From the NCBI RefSeq assembly GCF_000835495.1, contig NW_015622541.1:7378001-7442000 (forward strand): 64,000 nt of DNA, given 5' to 3'. The DNA is from Cladophialophora immunda (taxonomy: Eukaryota; Ascomycota; Eurotiomycetes; Chaetothyriales; Herpotrichiellaceae). Below are positions 23,101-32,603 of this stretch, piece by piece. The notes beneath the pieces are model-generated. The model was not told where the DNA came from. It made no database searches and saw only the letters and a program-made list of their open reading frames with translations. The translations under genes and the position numbers were made by a program. Numbering within the stretch: the stretch's first letter is position 1; each line of letters opens with the position of its first letter.

Positions 23101-24239
23101 CCGAAGAAAGCCTGACTGCGAATGGGCCTCATGGTCATCTCATTGACGCGGCCGCACATGAAGACGTGGTGGCTCCACCTGTCAGCAATGAGACTCTATT
23201 CACTTCAGCAACCGGAGTCTCGACATTGTCTCGGGCTGAAGAATCCCTGATTGCCGCTGTCATTTCTGGAGACGCTGAAGCCATGGATTTTGTTATGAAC
23301 TCGGGATCTGTTTCCACCGAACATTCAGCCTCGCAATCTGGCGAGTCATCGCAGTCTTCGTCACCGCCGCCTGAAAAACAAGGGCCTGTTGATAACGTTT
23401 ATGGCTTCCTGCAAGTATTCGACGTTGACAAGCAGACTTTCCGTGTCCAAGCAACCTTCTTTGCCCGTTCAGAGGAAAATGTGAGAGACTTTGTGCAGAG
23501 GCGCTTCAGTTATGCGCCGAACAAGAACTTTATTGCCTGGCGTCGCCATTCAACCGTCGATGGGACCATTGTAGGGCCCGAGGACACATTTTCGGATCCC
23601 AGATTTGTCAATGGGTGTGATCTTGTTGTTTACGAGCCCGTTTCCGAAACTCGCGTGAAGGAGCTTGAGAAGGAGGGCAAGTTCGCCACCCCTCACGAAT
23701 TATCCCACTACTTGCGGATGGTTGAGCGACGGCATCCAGTCCATTCCAAGACGACCACCGAGCCTGTCGAGCTCGCGGATTTTGGCACCGACTACTACAA
23801 AGGACCCCTGGTCAATGGGCTCTGCCATGGGACAAAGTGCTTCAGTATCAGCTCCACGGGTAACACCTACGAAGGACCCCTGGTGTGTAACGTCAAATGC
23901 GGCAAAGGAGGCAAAATGACGTACTACAATGGCGACACCTACGAAGGTGAATGGTACCAGGATGAGCGCCACGGCCAAGGGACTTTTGTGGAAGCCCGAA
24001 CCAGGAATAAGTACGTTGGCGGCTTTGAGAACGGCAAGCGGTGGGGAATGGGTACCACGTACTGGCAGGTTGCGGACGAGCAGGCGGACCTGTGCCAGAT
24101 CTGCTACGGCAACGAGATTGATGCGTTGTTCTTTGACTGTGGGCACGTGTGCGCTTGTGTCGAATGTGCGAAGCAGTGTGAGCTGTGCCCTATTTGCAGA
24201 AAGGCGGTGAAGCAAGTGGTCAAGATGTTCCGAGCTTGA
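20169..24239 (+). CDS. MATH - degenerate USP - MORN - RING finger protein
   Basis: Single-exon 1356-aa protein. The N-terminus is Pro/Ser/Glu-rich and disordered. A MATH-like domain begins near residue 197 (KKLRLSWVIKG, NYWQIKFYPRG). A USP-type peptidase-like region spans roughly 455-760. In its C-terminal box, YTLYGFMVHAGVRNSGKFY, Lys stands where active USPs have the catalytic His (SGHYY), and no NLGATCYMNS-like Cys box is present, so it looks inactive. After a long Ala/Glu/Ser-rich linker come MORN-type repeats (about 1209-1295: YEGPL, GDTYEGEWYQDERHGQGTF, YVGGFENGKRWGMG). A C-terminal C3HC4 RING (CQICYG through CPICRK, about 1307-1350) predicts E3 ligase activity. Fungal homologues are usually labelled MATH and UCH domain protein. 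Confidence 0.85.
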   Translation: MASQSTSPVFIQAPPHPPHTLNSAFSAELEPSHHPQTPTMPGPESHEPLSSSSPHPHLDLPPSSPEVPDAEMADVPPAEPESRPQESANTAGEEPPVEVLESVVIPEPVVSEEEGTTTVVAEIPSQESSSTPPPPPEPRNNAPEWTVFEEDWSKPTEEEMEELRLRESRGTELSALDIPSVEKRIYSDMDVPDVRPVKKLRLSWVIKGVRGTKDRPNHARVMVSPPAVVDGNYWQIKFYPRGHTSSSYSAYIKCSRRPPKPDTKPSESTFSLFEGPPDADFGNGAVPAMILKAERTAKKDDRSSTASTAPSVVQNQDCQPPSEEANPGAEGPGHDEVLDVQSPPEPGDENWRLSAQLGVVMYNPEEPRTCAYASTEGQFSKYVDDWGWSSVAGPWRDAHIRQHLQRAPLLQNDTIAIDAYIRIFDDPTKALWWRSSEAEPHWDSKSLAGYFPMGTPPLYHSPAVAGMTAWLLLAPFRKLLQHVDAGGWRHNSQIRPRPFIAQLQMILFLMRASRKERETYVDLYPAIQAMRDFGEDYTDVKTFWEAFRRTIELELDDDQESLRALKAIFDGPSGPISLPPLPVENVLDIQQTLNRVLREVNFKGCLPDFLPLMLARDKFDKTTREWKLLYDRVILNDEIDVSEFSTDVGGVKYTLYGFMVHAGVRNSGKFYTVLRPKGPNTMWLAFEDGDGNQVFSYNRKVVQAFEGLEGQALKDFNSARTTAYMAMYIKTACLPQYLPEGLEPYQLPKWLAPYLDSSYQEAHGNFAEDSKDADLEEISVEVYSDEGIIGREGLLDMYNIKQQSRHKGLFHLLTSPKDATYQDLRQRLAGKLGISDPQTVRLFRMGYTGIGHYATAQMVHVALTDTVGDGRAIGQPLCLWMSVLSKDELELFGEPDRTRVELDADLLHSRSEASLAASVTNGNEEQIAAPDAEQASIRAAVAADIDRISNNRQQPSAVAVEINDPDTPMQLEVPPPTAEESLTANGPHGHLIDAAAHEDVVAPPVSNETLFTSATGVSTLSRAEESLIAAVISGDAEAMDFVMNSGSVSTEHSASQSGESSQSSSPPPEKQGPVDNVYGFLQVFDVDKQTFRVQATFFARSEENVRDFVQRRFSYAPNKNFIAWRRHSTVDGTIVGPEDTFSDPRFVNGCDLVVYEPVSETRVKELEKEGKFATPHELSHYLRMVERRHPVHSKTTTEPVELADFGTDYYKGPLVNGLCHGTKCFSISSTGNTYEGPLVCNVKCGKGGKMTYYNGDTYEGEWYQDERHGQGTFVEARTRNKYVGGFENGKRWGMGTTYWQVADEQADLCQICYGNEIDALFFDCGHVCACVECAKQCELCPICRKAVKQVVKMFRA

Positions 24240-25030
24240 GGAAGTGCCGTTTACTGAGAGATGATTTTGCGTGGAGGGGTTGAAGCAAGCGGGCGTTTTA
24301 TCAGGGATCGGTGTGCTTGTGGCGCGGGCGAAGAAAGCAAAGGATATTCTGGACATGGATCATGGCTGCGTGATTTGATTTGGCGTACGCGATTCTGTAT
24401 TTAGGTATGGTTAACATTTAGCATGGAACCCGGCGCATTCGCGATGATGGTGACTGGCCGGGCGCGACGATCAGATGGATGGACCACGAGCAAATTGATG
24501 AAGACAGACATACAATACATATCACGAATTGACGGCAACTCCACAGGCCATTCTTGATTGATTGAAAGCCCCCTGTCGGGCAGATCCATCTCGTATTCTG
24601 GACTTTCCTAGACCTGCTTCGCTCGCCCCTCTGCTGCTGCTTCATTGGTTCTTCTCCCCTCGGTTGATATGCAGGAACCAACTGGAGGCGAGATGGAGTC
24701 GGCAAGACAAAAGCCTCGCGGGAAATCTCGTTCCGCTCTTTTTTATGCGTCCCAAGGCCTTGCATGGTATCTTTTAGGAAGGTCCAGAGTGGGTACATCC
24801 ACCTGCAGGTGATGGATCTTGGGTCTATACGCCAAAAGATTCCTAAAAGGACTTTGGAGGTGGCCTATTAGTTGCTGGAGCAAACAAATACTCTGGTTTA
24901 AAAAGAGGCTTCGACAGCCTCAAAAACCCAAGGCATTTTCTTCCTCTCTTGACTTTGTGATCCTTACTCCTTGTCGAGCCGACTGACACAATCTGAAGCA
25001 GTGCACAATCTCTTGATAAGAGTCACCACC
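24240..25030. other. Intergenic, upstream of the alpha/beta hydrolase
   Basis: 3' flank of the RING gene and promoter of the hydrolase. The hydrolase frame extends upstream to a TTG at 24971, but ATG 25031 follows a good CACC context. I see nothing else. Confidence 0.45.
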
Positions 25031-25831
25031 ATGTCTTCCAAGCCGACACTAGTCTTTGTGCCTGGAGCATGGCACCGAGCCGAGACGTGGAGCAAGATCT
25101 CTACAATCCTCGAAACCCAACATCACTACAAATGCATAGCGGTGACCTTGCCGTCGACCCAATCCGACCCCGCCGCCACTCTTCTCGGTGATATCGAGGC
25201 CGTCAGAGACGTCCTGGTCGCCGAGACGTCACAGGGACGAGATGTCGTGGTTGTCGTGCACTCCTATGGGGGCGTCGTGGGCGAAAGCGCCATGAAGGGT
25301 CTCGCACTCCCCAAAGGAAAACCGGATGCTGCATCCTCATCGTCCTCTTCAGCGGAGGACAAGGCCTCGGGTCATGTCATTGGCCTCATCATGATGGCAA
25401 CGGGCTTTGTCACGCCTGCAAAATCTTTCATCGAGGGCCTCGGAGGCCAAGCGCCCCCGGAGTGGAACCTCAACCAGGAGACCGGCTTTGTCGAGATTCT
25501 CGTCGACACACGCCAGCTCTTTTACCACGACTTGCCGGAAGAGGAGGGCAAGGAGTGGGCCAACAAGCTCACCAAGCACTCGCTGAAGACGCTGACGGAA
25601 GGTGGTGAGCATACCTACCCCGGGTGGAAGGATGTGCCATCGTGGTATCTTGCCACCAAGGACGACAAGGCATTGCCGGTGGAAGCGCAGAGAATGTTTG
25701 TGCAGATGGCAAAGGACGCAGGAGCTGATGTCACCTTGCGAGAGATTGAAAGCAGTCATTCACCCATGCTGAGCAGGCCAGAGGAGACGGTGCAGTTTGT
25801 TTTGGACGCCACAGCCAGATTTGTGGGGTAG
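25031..25831 (+). CDS. Alpha/beta hydrolase (esterase-like, AB-hydrolase-6 type)
   Basis: Single-exon protein of 266 aa from ATG 25031. The N-terminal FVPGAWHRAETW segment provides the oxyanion region, the nucleophile is Ser78 in VVHSYGGVV, the acid is probably an Asp in LATKDDKALP, and the base is His in ESSHSPML near residue 242. It resembles plant-type methyl-ester esterases and hydroxynitrile-lyase-like hydrolases, and many fungal salicylate-esterase-like proteins. A low-complexity serine run (about residues 103-109) lies in the cap region. No signal peptide, so probably cytosolic. Substrate unknown. Confidence 0.88.
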   Translation: MSSKPTLVFVPGAWHRAETWSKISTILETQHHYKCIAVTLPSTQSDPAATLLGDIEAVRDVLVAETSQGRDVVVVVHSYGGVVGESAMKGLALPKGKPDAASSSSSSAEDKASGHVIGLIMMATGFVTPAKSFIEGLGGQAPPEWNLNQETGFVEILVDTRQLFYHDLPEEEGKEWANKLTKHSLKTLTEGGEHTYPGWKDVPSWYLATKDDKALPVEAQRMFVQMAKDAGADVTLREIESSHSPMLSRPEETVQFVLDATARFVG

Positions 25832-26539
25832 ATAGTACTTTTGCTGTCGGGCAAGAATCTCAGCTCTTTGAAACAGTGTGGCCCCGCTTAGACCTGGGTG
25901 GCATACAATGCTCTTTGTTTTCACAATCCGAGACAGCCTGGAAGAGCGCAGTTTGTGCAGTGAAGATCCACGGTTCTTTCTTTGGTGTCAAACTTCACGC
26001 ACAGGCTTTGAGAAGGTCACCCTCGGAAGCAGAATGATCGCCGTCCTTTTCTCTGGCATTCATTTCATCCTCCTAAGGCTCTCCTATGTATATATAAGTA
26101 TCCGCGTACTGAAGGCTGACAGTGGCATCAGGCGCAGGCAAGGCTGAGCATATGGAGCTAGCAAATGGGGGCCTATCCGGCAACGTCCAACTTCCAAGCA
26201 TCACACTTCACTCAAACCAAACTCTCCAAAATTCTCTGATCACAATGTGTGACTCTTGCAGCAACCGCACAGCGGCTGGCCCGGCGCTGTATGGCATATC
26301 ACTTGGCGGCACATGGTGTAGCGCGAACAGTGAATTTCATCAGTCACGACGACACACCTGGGCCGAAGAAGGATGGCTGAGGGCTATTTAACGTGGGTGT
26401 CGCGTCTTCTCACGACCTTCTCTGGCTCATGAGCTGTATGTTCAGCCTTTGCAGACCAGCCCTAGTTGCCACAGCCCTTTTCATCCACAGCCCGACGCTC
26501 GGAGCCGACAACAAGACAGCCGCCATCGGTGCTGAGACA
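25832..26539. other. Intergenic, upstream of the metallopeptidase
   Basis: 3' flank of the hydrolase and leader of the M35-like gene. A TATATATAAGTA stretch at about 26089-26100 is the only TATA-like element I noticed. No coding region recognised. Confidence 0.45.
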
Positions 26540-27580
26540 ATGCGCGCCAGTCTCGCCCTTCAGCTGCTTTTCCTGCTTCATTTCCTTGTTCTGAATGGGG
26601 CGTTATGCCAGGCGGCGGCGCCGATGATATAGCATGTCGTCGATGCCCCTGCCGCGCAAATCGCAAGGGTGAGAGAAGGGCTGGAGGATGCACTCCACAT
26701 CGCGAGGGTGGTCGCGTTGACATTCAGTCCATGTGAAGAGGTACGTTGCCCAGATACACACTCGAGCTATCATTTGGTACCTGGTAGTTCTCGACGCTGA
26801 CCGCAGTCCCGTCAACAGGCCTTCTTGCGCTACTTCCGGCGCGAGGATGCGGACTTTGTGAAGAACATGTTTCGGACCTTTGCAAACATACGGTTGGACG
26901 AAGTCATCACCGAACAGTCGCTCGTGTCCGTCCTCACCAACGCCAACGCAGAACTGAATCCACGGTTTGTCGATTCGGCGCTCTACATGGGAGACAGCCT
27001 GTCGCCGGTAAACGGGGGGTTGTGCGACGGCAGGGCCAACGCTTGGATGAGCGAGGACAACGACCACGGCAGGGCTAACATCTACCTCTGCGACATCGCA
27101 TTCGACTGGCCGTCCATCGAGGACATTGCAAATCCACCACACACCGCGTGGGCGAGGGACAACCAAGGCCGGCCTCGCCCGGGCTATTCCTGCGACAATC
27201 TCGGCGACTTTGATTCCGACTGGATGAAGACCGTGGGCTCCATCATCCTGCACGAATACTTCCACTGGGGGTGGCTCTACATCCACGTCCCGGACTGGTA
27301 CTACTTCATCCGGGTGACCAGGTTGGGCTGGAGAGCGATCGAGGACTACGCCGGCCCGAACCCCCCCGACGGATACGGTGCATACCGAGCCAGGCAGATC
27401 AAGGACATCTACGGCAGCTGGGACCAGATTTACCCGGCGACCCTCAACAACGTCGACAACTACATCTACTACGCCCTGTCCAAGTACTGGTCCTGGCGGT
27501 GCGACAAGCGGTTTGGGCCCGCCCCAAGTGAGCGAGACGCGCATCAACGGGCGGCAAGCGGGTTTCGACCACCCTATTAA
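26540..27580 (+). pseudogene. Secreted M35-like metallopeptidase interrupted by TAG
   Basis: Exon 1 (26540-26740) starts at ATG with a classic signal peptide (about 24 residues, ending near LCQA). At codon 31 (26630-26632) there is an in-frame TAG. The same frame then continues as a plausible mature domain to a GT-AG intron (26741-26806) and exon 2 (26807-27580). Exon 2 holds the zinc-binding HEYFH motif, the IEDYAG segment expected to give the third Asp ligand of deuterolysin-type Asp-zincins, a YGAYRARQIKD segment and NNVDNYIYYALSKYW, all typical of lysine-specific metalloendopeptidase-like fungal proteins. The product would be an extracellular protease. The extreme C-terminus is uncertain. 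Options are a nonsense mutation, stop readthrough, a 45-nt in-frame intron (26588-26632) with poor signals, or a sequencing error. Confidence 0.7.
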
Positions 27581-28902
27581 TGACTTGATCACAAATGCGC
27601 GAGGCGGTGCAGGGTGCCGGAGTAACCTGAGGCTGGATTAATTTCTCTAGGAAAAAAATGCTTTGCTGGGAGTCAGACGATTGGGGGAATGTGTGAATTT
27701 CGATGGAAGCTGGCTCGGGTCTTCAAAGGTGCTGAAGCAGATAACATGTGCCGCAAGTAGTTTTCAAACATTATTTAGAGCTGCTTTGGTCAAGACATTC
27801 TACCAATCCACCGTGGGACTTGCTTTTTGACAGCTTACCTCTCACGACATTGAATCTCCCATATCCTCTCCCGCGCTGGCTTTTCGTCAAGATCTCGGCG
27901 TGCCATCGTTGTAGCTTGGGCATCTTTCAATCTCCTCCTTACAAAGAGGCCTCTACTGAACCTGTCGGGTCCTAGTCAAGGAATGGGGCTCCAGGGACTT
28001 TACTTCGCCGGAATCGAGGGGGGATCGTCTCCGTGGCGCAACCAGGGACGGATCATCGCAACGGCGGCAATGCGTCACTTACCTAGGGGAAGGTTAATGT
28101 AAGGGAAGAATCCTTCGAGGAGACTAGATCGAAAAGAAGAGCGGGAGGAAGTAATTACAGCACTGCCCTCCTCCCAGGGTCCTCCTGAACCGCTCTCTGG
28201 AGAAATTCGCCGTCTGAAAAGAGTTCTCGTCGACGGAGGTGCGGCGCTTGGAGTCGATCTTCGGAATCTCGGCCATATGGGCTCTCCGTTCTCTCGGATT
28301 CTCGCCAAAAGAGAGAGATAGACATACGCGTCAGCTGTGCGAAGGGACGTTGGTCCGAGATGCTGAGGGGCTTGTGCGAACATCAGTCCTCGTACAGTAC
28401 CTTCTCGCCAATCTCGTGTCTGGCCAAACCGGCCCCGCGATGCTCCCTAAACGATCCTCAGCTGAGCTGAGGGGTTTTGAAATTCCCATGCTGATGGAAC
28501 AGGGATTCTGGCATGTGCCCTCGGTTCCTCGATCCTTTCTATCTCCATCATCGTCAGGCATCCAAGCCGCGTCTATGCTGATCTACGATGAATCGCCCCA
28601 ATTAAAGGTTGCTAGGGAGGGTGTATCCTTCCGTCATGTGCCAAAAGACCAGCTACCGCCACCTGCGTAGCACCGCTTCATGAACTCAGATGTCTTCGTT
28701 TACTTTAAAACATCCCTTCTCAGAGATATACTTGGACGAGACTGTTTGTTGTGCTCACTGACGTTCTTATCCGTCCGGTTTTTACTCTGTGGGAGAGGAG
28801 AGCATTGGTCTCTTTTGTGTGGCACAAGAGTGCAACCCCCATCTCCCGTGTCAACTTTTTAATCGCATTCGCATCTTGCCACTACAATATCCCCGGTACA
28901 CG
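27581..28902. other. Intergenic, no gene recognised
   Basis: A 1.3-kb gap. A 143-codon plus-strand frame at 28239-28670 begins with GTG, lacks an early ATG and matches nothing I know, so I do not call it. Confidence 0.45.
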
Positions 28903-29517
28903 ATGCCCTCCCCGAAACCCTACAAGTTAATCACAGTCAGCACGGCGCCCGAACGCGCAAGCCGAATGGCGAGGAAAATCGCCGAGGACGTCAGGGACCG
29001 GTATATCATCATCCACTGCGTCAACGCTGCGAGTATGTCAATTCCCTGCTCTATCAGATTCTTATTTCTATGGGCGATACCTGTATCAGTGACTAAGACT
29101 GAGCTCTCCTATTCCCTGCTGGGAGCTGACGATGCATGTATCTGCCTCCAGGGATTGACGAAGTGGAGCCGCTCGTGTCGCTGTATAGACCTGACATCCT
29201 GGTATGTACACCCCCAGGCCAGCATATCTCTCTTTCAATACCACCACCACCACCACCACCATCAAAGGGACCCAACTCCACAAGACCTGTCTCGCGTGCT
29301 AAACTAACGTGGTTGGAATTCAATGCAGGTCTGTGCTTCGATATGGTCGCCGGATCAAAGCGCCGAGATCAAGAGGATCGCCAGGACCGCCGCGCCGGGC
29401 CTGCGATGCTATGTCGTGCCTCAGGACATGCAGGCTGAGAGAGGCGTCGAGGCCACCGTAGAGCATGTCAAGACGCAGCTGCCAAAGATCATCGAAGGGG
29501 ACTTGGGACTGAAGTGA
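28903..29517 (+). CDS. Small conserved-looking protein of unknown function, three exons
   Basis: Exons 28903-29032, 29152-29201 and 29329-29517 join in frame through GT-AG introns of 119 and 127 nt to give 122 aa. The protein starts MPSPKPYKLITVSTAPERAS and alternates predicted helices with hydrophobic strands (YIIIHCVNA, PDILVCASIW, RCYVVPQDM), which suggests a small alpha/beta Rossmann- or receiver-like fold. No catalytic motif, signal peptide or membrane segment is visible. The frame ends EGDLGLK. The exon pattern and clean phase joins make a real gene likely. I cannot assign a family. Confidence 0.6.
29241..29262. repeat. (CCA)7 microsatellite in an intron
   Basis: Perfect CCA repeat inside the second intron of the small unknown gene. 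Confidence 0.9.
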
Positions 29518-30561
29518 TGTGTGCGCAAGGTAAAGTATGGTTTGTCATGGCATGCATGGGGTGGCAATCGAGTTGGATGGAAAGGAACGCAGGCACGGAC
29601 GGACCGACGATGGGCGTCGCTAGGTCCATACATACGCACAATTAGCGGAGTTTCCGGTGCGTTCATCCTCCAGTTGCTTACTGTCCTCGAGTCGTTCCTT
29701 TGTGTTACCACACGTCTTCTTTCATGGTGGATGGTAGCCAAAGCCCAGGACGGCAATTGCGTTGCACTTTTGCGACAGAATGAGGGAACAGTCGTGTCCA
29801 GACACAGGTCACACCTGGGCAATGCATTGCCTACCCCCAAGGACGAGACATAGTCAGGCACAGCAATGGACGGGGATGGTTGAAGAAGGAATTCATCACC
29901 CCAGAGTCTTCCAACGAGTTCATAAGCAAACCACTGACGCTGCTGCATCAAAGAGATTCAATCCATATTTCTTGTGACCCCAGAATCCCTGGGCCAGGCT
30001 CGCAATTCAAAAGCGCAGCCGCATTTGACTCTGTCCTCGATCAAACCCCTAAAATGCCGTATGTATTTCTCATTGGCCAGCCCGAAGAGGCCAAGCACTA
30101 TTCCCATTGGACAGCTGACCCGTGGCTTTGAATCCAATCTTCCGATTGGACGACTCCATGCTCTCTCTCCGAGTGAGGCCAGGAGTGGACAGTAATATCT
30201 TCATATGCTGCTGGCCCTTCCATGTCGCTCGTCTGGAGTAGCGAGACCTCAGCGGCCGTTTGTCAGTAATACCATCTCTTCTGGTTGGCTCAAGGCGACC
30301 ACAAGACTCGTGGCCGTCATGCCTGCCATGTATTTCCCGAGTTCGGCGACCGAGCATATCAATGTTACATCATGCGAATTAATTGACCTTACGCCTGGTC
30401 CTTATGGAGAGGGATCGCATCGCGAGAGTGGTAGAGCAGATTTCAGCTCTACTTCCATCGAGTCTCGTCCTGAGAGAACAAGTGTCTGCAAAATCGGCAA
30501 TATATATCAACAGGATTGTCCCATAGCATTCAAGCCTCGCACATCTGCAACAGCTGCCAAC
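29518..30561. other. Intergenic, upstream of the broken SDR
   Basis: 3' flank of the small unknown gene and presumed promoter of the broken SDR. The SDR reading frame extends upstream to 30205 but that part has no SDR character. No other gene seen. Confidence 0.4.
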
Positions 30562-31594
30562 ATGATTGACAAGCCCTCCGTCGTGAAGACCGCCATTGTT
30601 ACTGGTGCAGTCTCTGGGATTGGGCTCGCTCTTACACGTCACCTGTTGGCCAAAGCAGATACTAGCAAAGAAGAGTGGAGGGTTGTGCTGGCGGACATCA
30701 ACGAAGTAGGGTATGAAGCCACCAAGTCGACGCTGGAACAAGATCGTCATATTTTCGTACGGGCCGATGTCTCCAAGTTTTCAGACCAGTTAGAGCTGTT
30801 CAAGAGGGCATTCGTATGGTCCGAGGGACGTATCGACTTCTTCGCCAACAATGCCGGGATACCAGACCGCCAGCCACTGCTAAGTTGGCTGGGAGATTCC
30901 AAGACGGTCGAGAAAGAAGACCCCGTCGAGCCCGATCTCAGCTGCCTAGACGTCGACTTGAAGGCGGCATTCTATGGACTGAAGCTCTTTGTCCACTTCA
31001 CCAGGATGACGCGGAACCTCCTCAGCCGGCAGACTGCCACGGCCATGGACGACATTGGGATTCACGGGGGAGACGCCGCCATCGGGGTCGCCGCGTTGCA
31101 GGACTTCCACCCCAAGATGGTCATCACCGCTTCCATGGCTGCCCAGTACCCGTTCTACATCCTGCCGATACACAGCAGCGAAGCACGGATGCGTGGGGCT
31201 GGTCCGAGCAGCGGCCCCGACATTGTTCGAAGACGAGGGCATCACCCTGAACGCGATCATGCCCGGCACCACAAAGACTAACATCATCCCCCAGCCCATC
31301 CTCGAGCAATGGCCCGAAGAGAACTTCACTCCCCTAGAGACCATTCTGCGGGCGTTTGAAGAACTTATCGACGTAGGAGGGCAGATTATCCAGGACGGGC
31401 TGAGTGATGGTCAAGATGGACAGGTCAAGAATGGATGCTGTGTCGAGGCCTCTACCAGTCGCTTGTTCTACCGCGATCCAGTCCCGTTTCCGAGCGAAGT
31501 GCAGGAATGGGTGGGAGAGCAATCGAGAAGCGACGGGATTCTGGGGGTCTTTATGCAGAAAGCGATCAGCTCTAGGGCGAATGGATCGACATGA
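30562..31594 (+). pseudogene. Short-chain dehydrogenase, frameshifted at the active site
   Basis: From ATG 30562 the protein shows the SDR glycine motif TGAVSGIG, an Asp that would favour NAD (VVLADIN), the NNAG motif (FFANNAGIPD) and the Ser segment MVITASMA. At about 31168 the frame must shift (loss of 2 or gain of 1 nt) to reach the catalytic YTAAKHG motif (Tyr codon 31169-31171), the following APTLFEDEGITLNAIMPG segment and a full C-terminus ending at 31594. Without the shift the product diverges and stops at 31281. No GT-AG intron can repair it without removing active-site residues. The joined layout resembles 15-hydroxyprostaglandin-dehydrogenase-like fungal SDRs of about 340 aa. Either a pseudogene or a local sequence error. 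Confidence 0.75.
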
Positions 31595-32603
31595 CTACTC
31601 AGTTGAGGAGTTTCCGAGAAACCATCCCTCCAGAGTTGACATTTGCGTTGGTATCGCCATTAATGAGACTGAGATCAGGCATATTGGTTGCCTTGAAGGG
31701 AGATGCCCGGTTCGTGGAGGTCCATTGCAGTTGTAGACCTTGATGGAGTACATGTACCTGTGGATTGATGTGCTGTGCTCTCTTTGCTGCAGTCCACCTT
31801 CCGATCCTAAGGGACGACAAGTTCAAGACTGGATCCGGATGGCGGCCGAGGCCGACGACGGTGCTTCCTATGCTGGTACTGTGCTCCGTCCTGGGACAAC
31901 CAGCCAAGTTCCTCGCCATCAGCGACATTATAGTCGATCTCCGCAACCCCAGATCTACCGACCTCCGGCACACCAGTCGATCATTACCGCTTGATTGGCT
32001 TCGACTGCCCATGGGTGATGCTACTACGGAGAAGTCCACAGCGGGAAGGGATTCCACCGTCCAGGGGCAGCAGCAGCGATAACAACATCCTGGCATGTTG
32101 CAATCTTCTTATCTACCACCCGCTCACACCTCTCGGCTGCACCAAGAAGCAACAACGATCTGCAAGCATGCATCCACGGATTCTGGGCGAACATGGTCTA
32201 AAATCCTCAGGGATGGTCCGGCTCTGGGTTGCATCTGCACCTTTTGCTGCTCTTTTCCAGCAAGGGGGCGCCCACAGTGGCATCAATTGTCCCCTCTCGA
32301 TATGATGGGCTCGGTCTTTGATGGCGCCTTATCTCTGGCTTTCAAAGGTCCACGGGCAAAGCAGTCATTAGTCGGCGAAAAACGCCCCCCAGGTTCAACT
32401 GGCTTTATATTATGATGCTGCTCGTGACTCTTTTCCGTGGCCGGACAGCACGCCGAGTCTCTCAGGTTTGTTAACATCCCCTCGACGATCAGCAGGCGGG
32501 AAAGAAAAAGAGTCCACAGGTAGTCTTGCACCGCTGTCCTGACCAGACTCCTCGGGCTCATCGACCGTCTTTCTGTTCATTACGTCGGACATCTCGACCG
32601 GCA
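31595..32603. promoter_or_regulatory. MFS transporter upstream region
   Basis: A 1-kb gap between the broken SDR and the transporter, presumably the transporter promoter. Frames in it lack family features. I see no clear binding site. Confidence 0.4.

Noticed and set aside
24971..25030. Upstream extension of the alpha/beta hydrolase
   Set aside because: Begins with TTG; ATG 25031 in CACC context fits the family start.
26603..27592. Long minus-strand frame of 329 codons
   Set aside because: Shadow of the M35-like gene; its composition is the reverse complement of the real coding frame.
28239..28670. 143-codon plus-strand frame
   Set aside because: GTG start, no early ATG, no recognisable motif.
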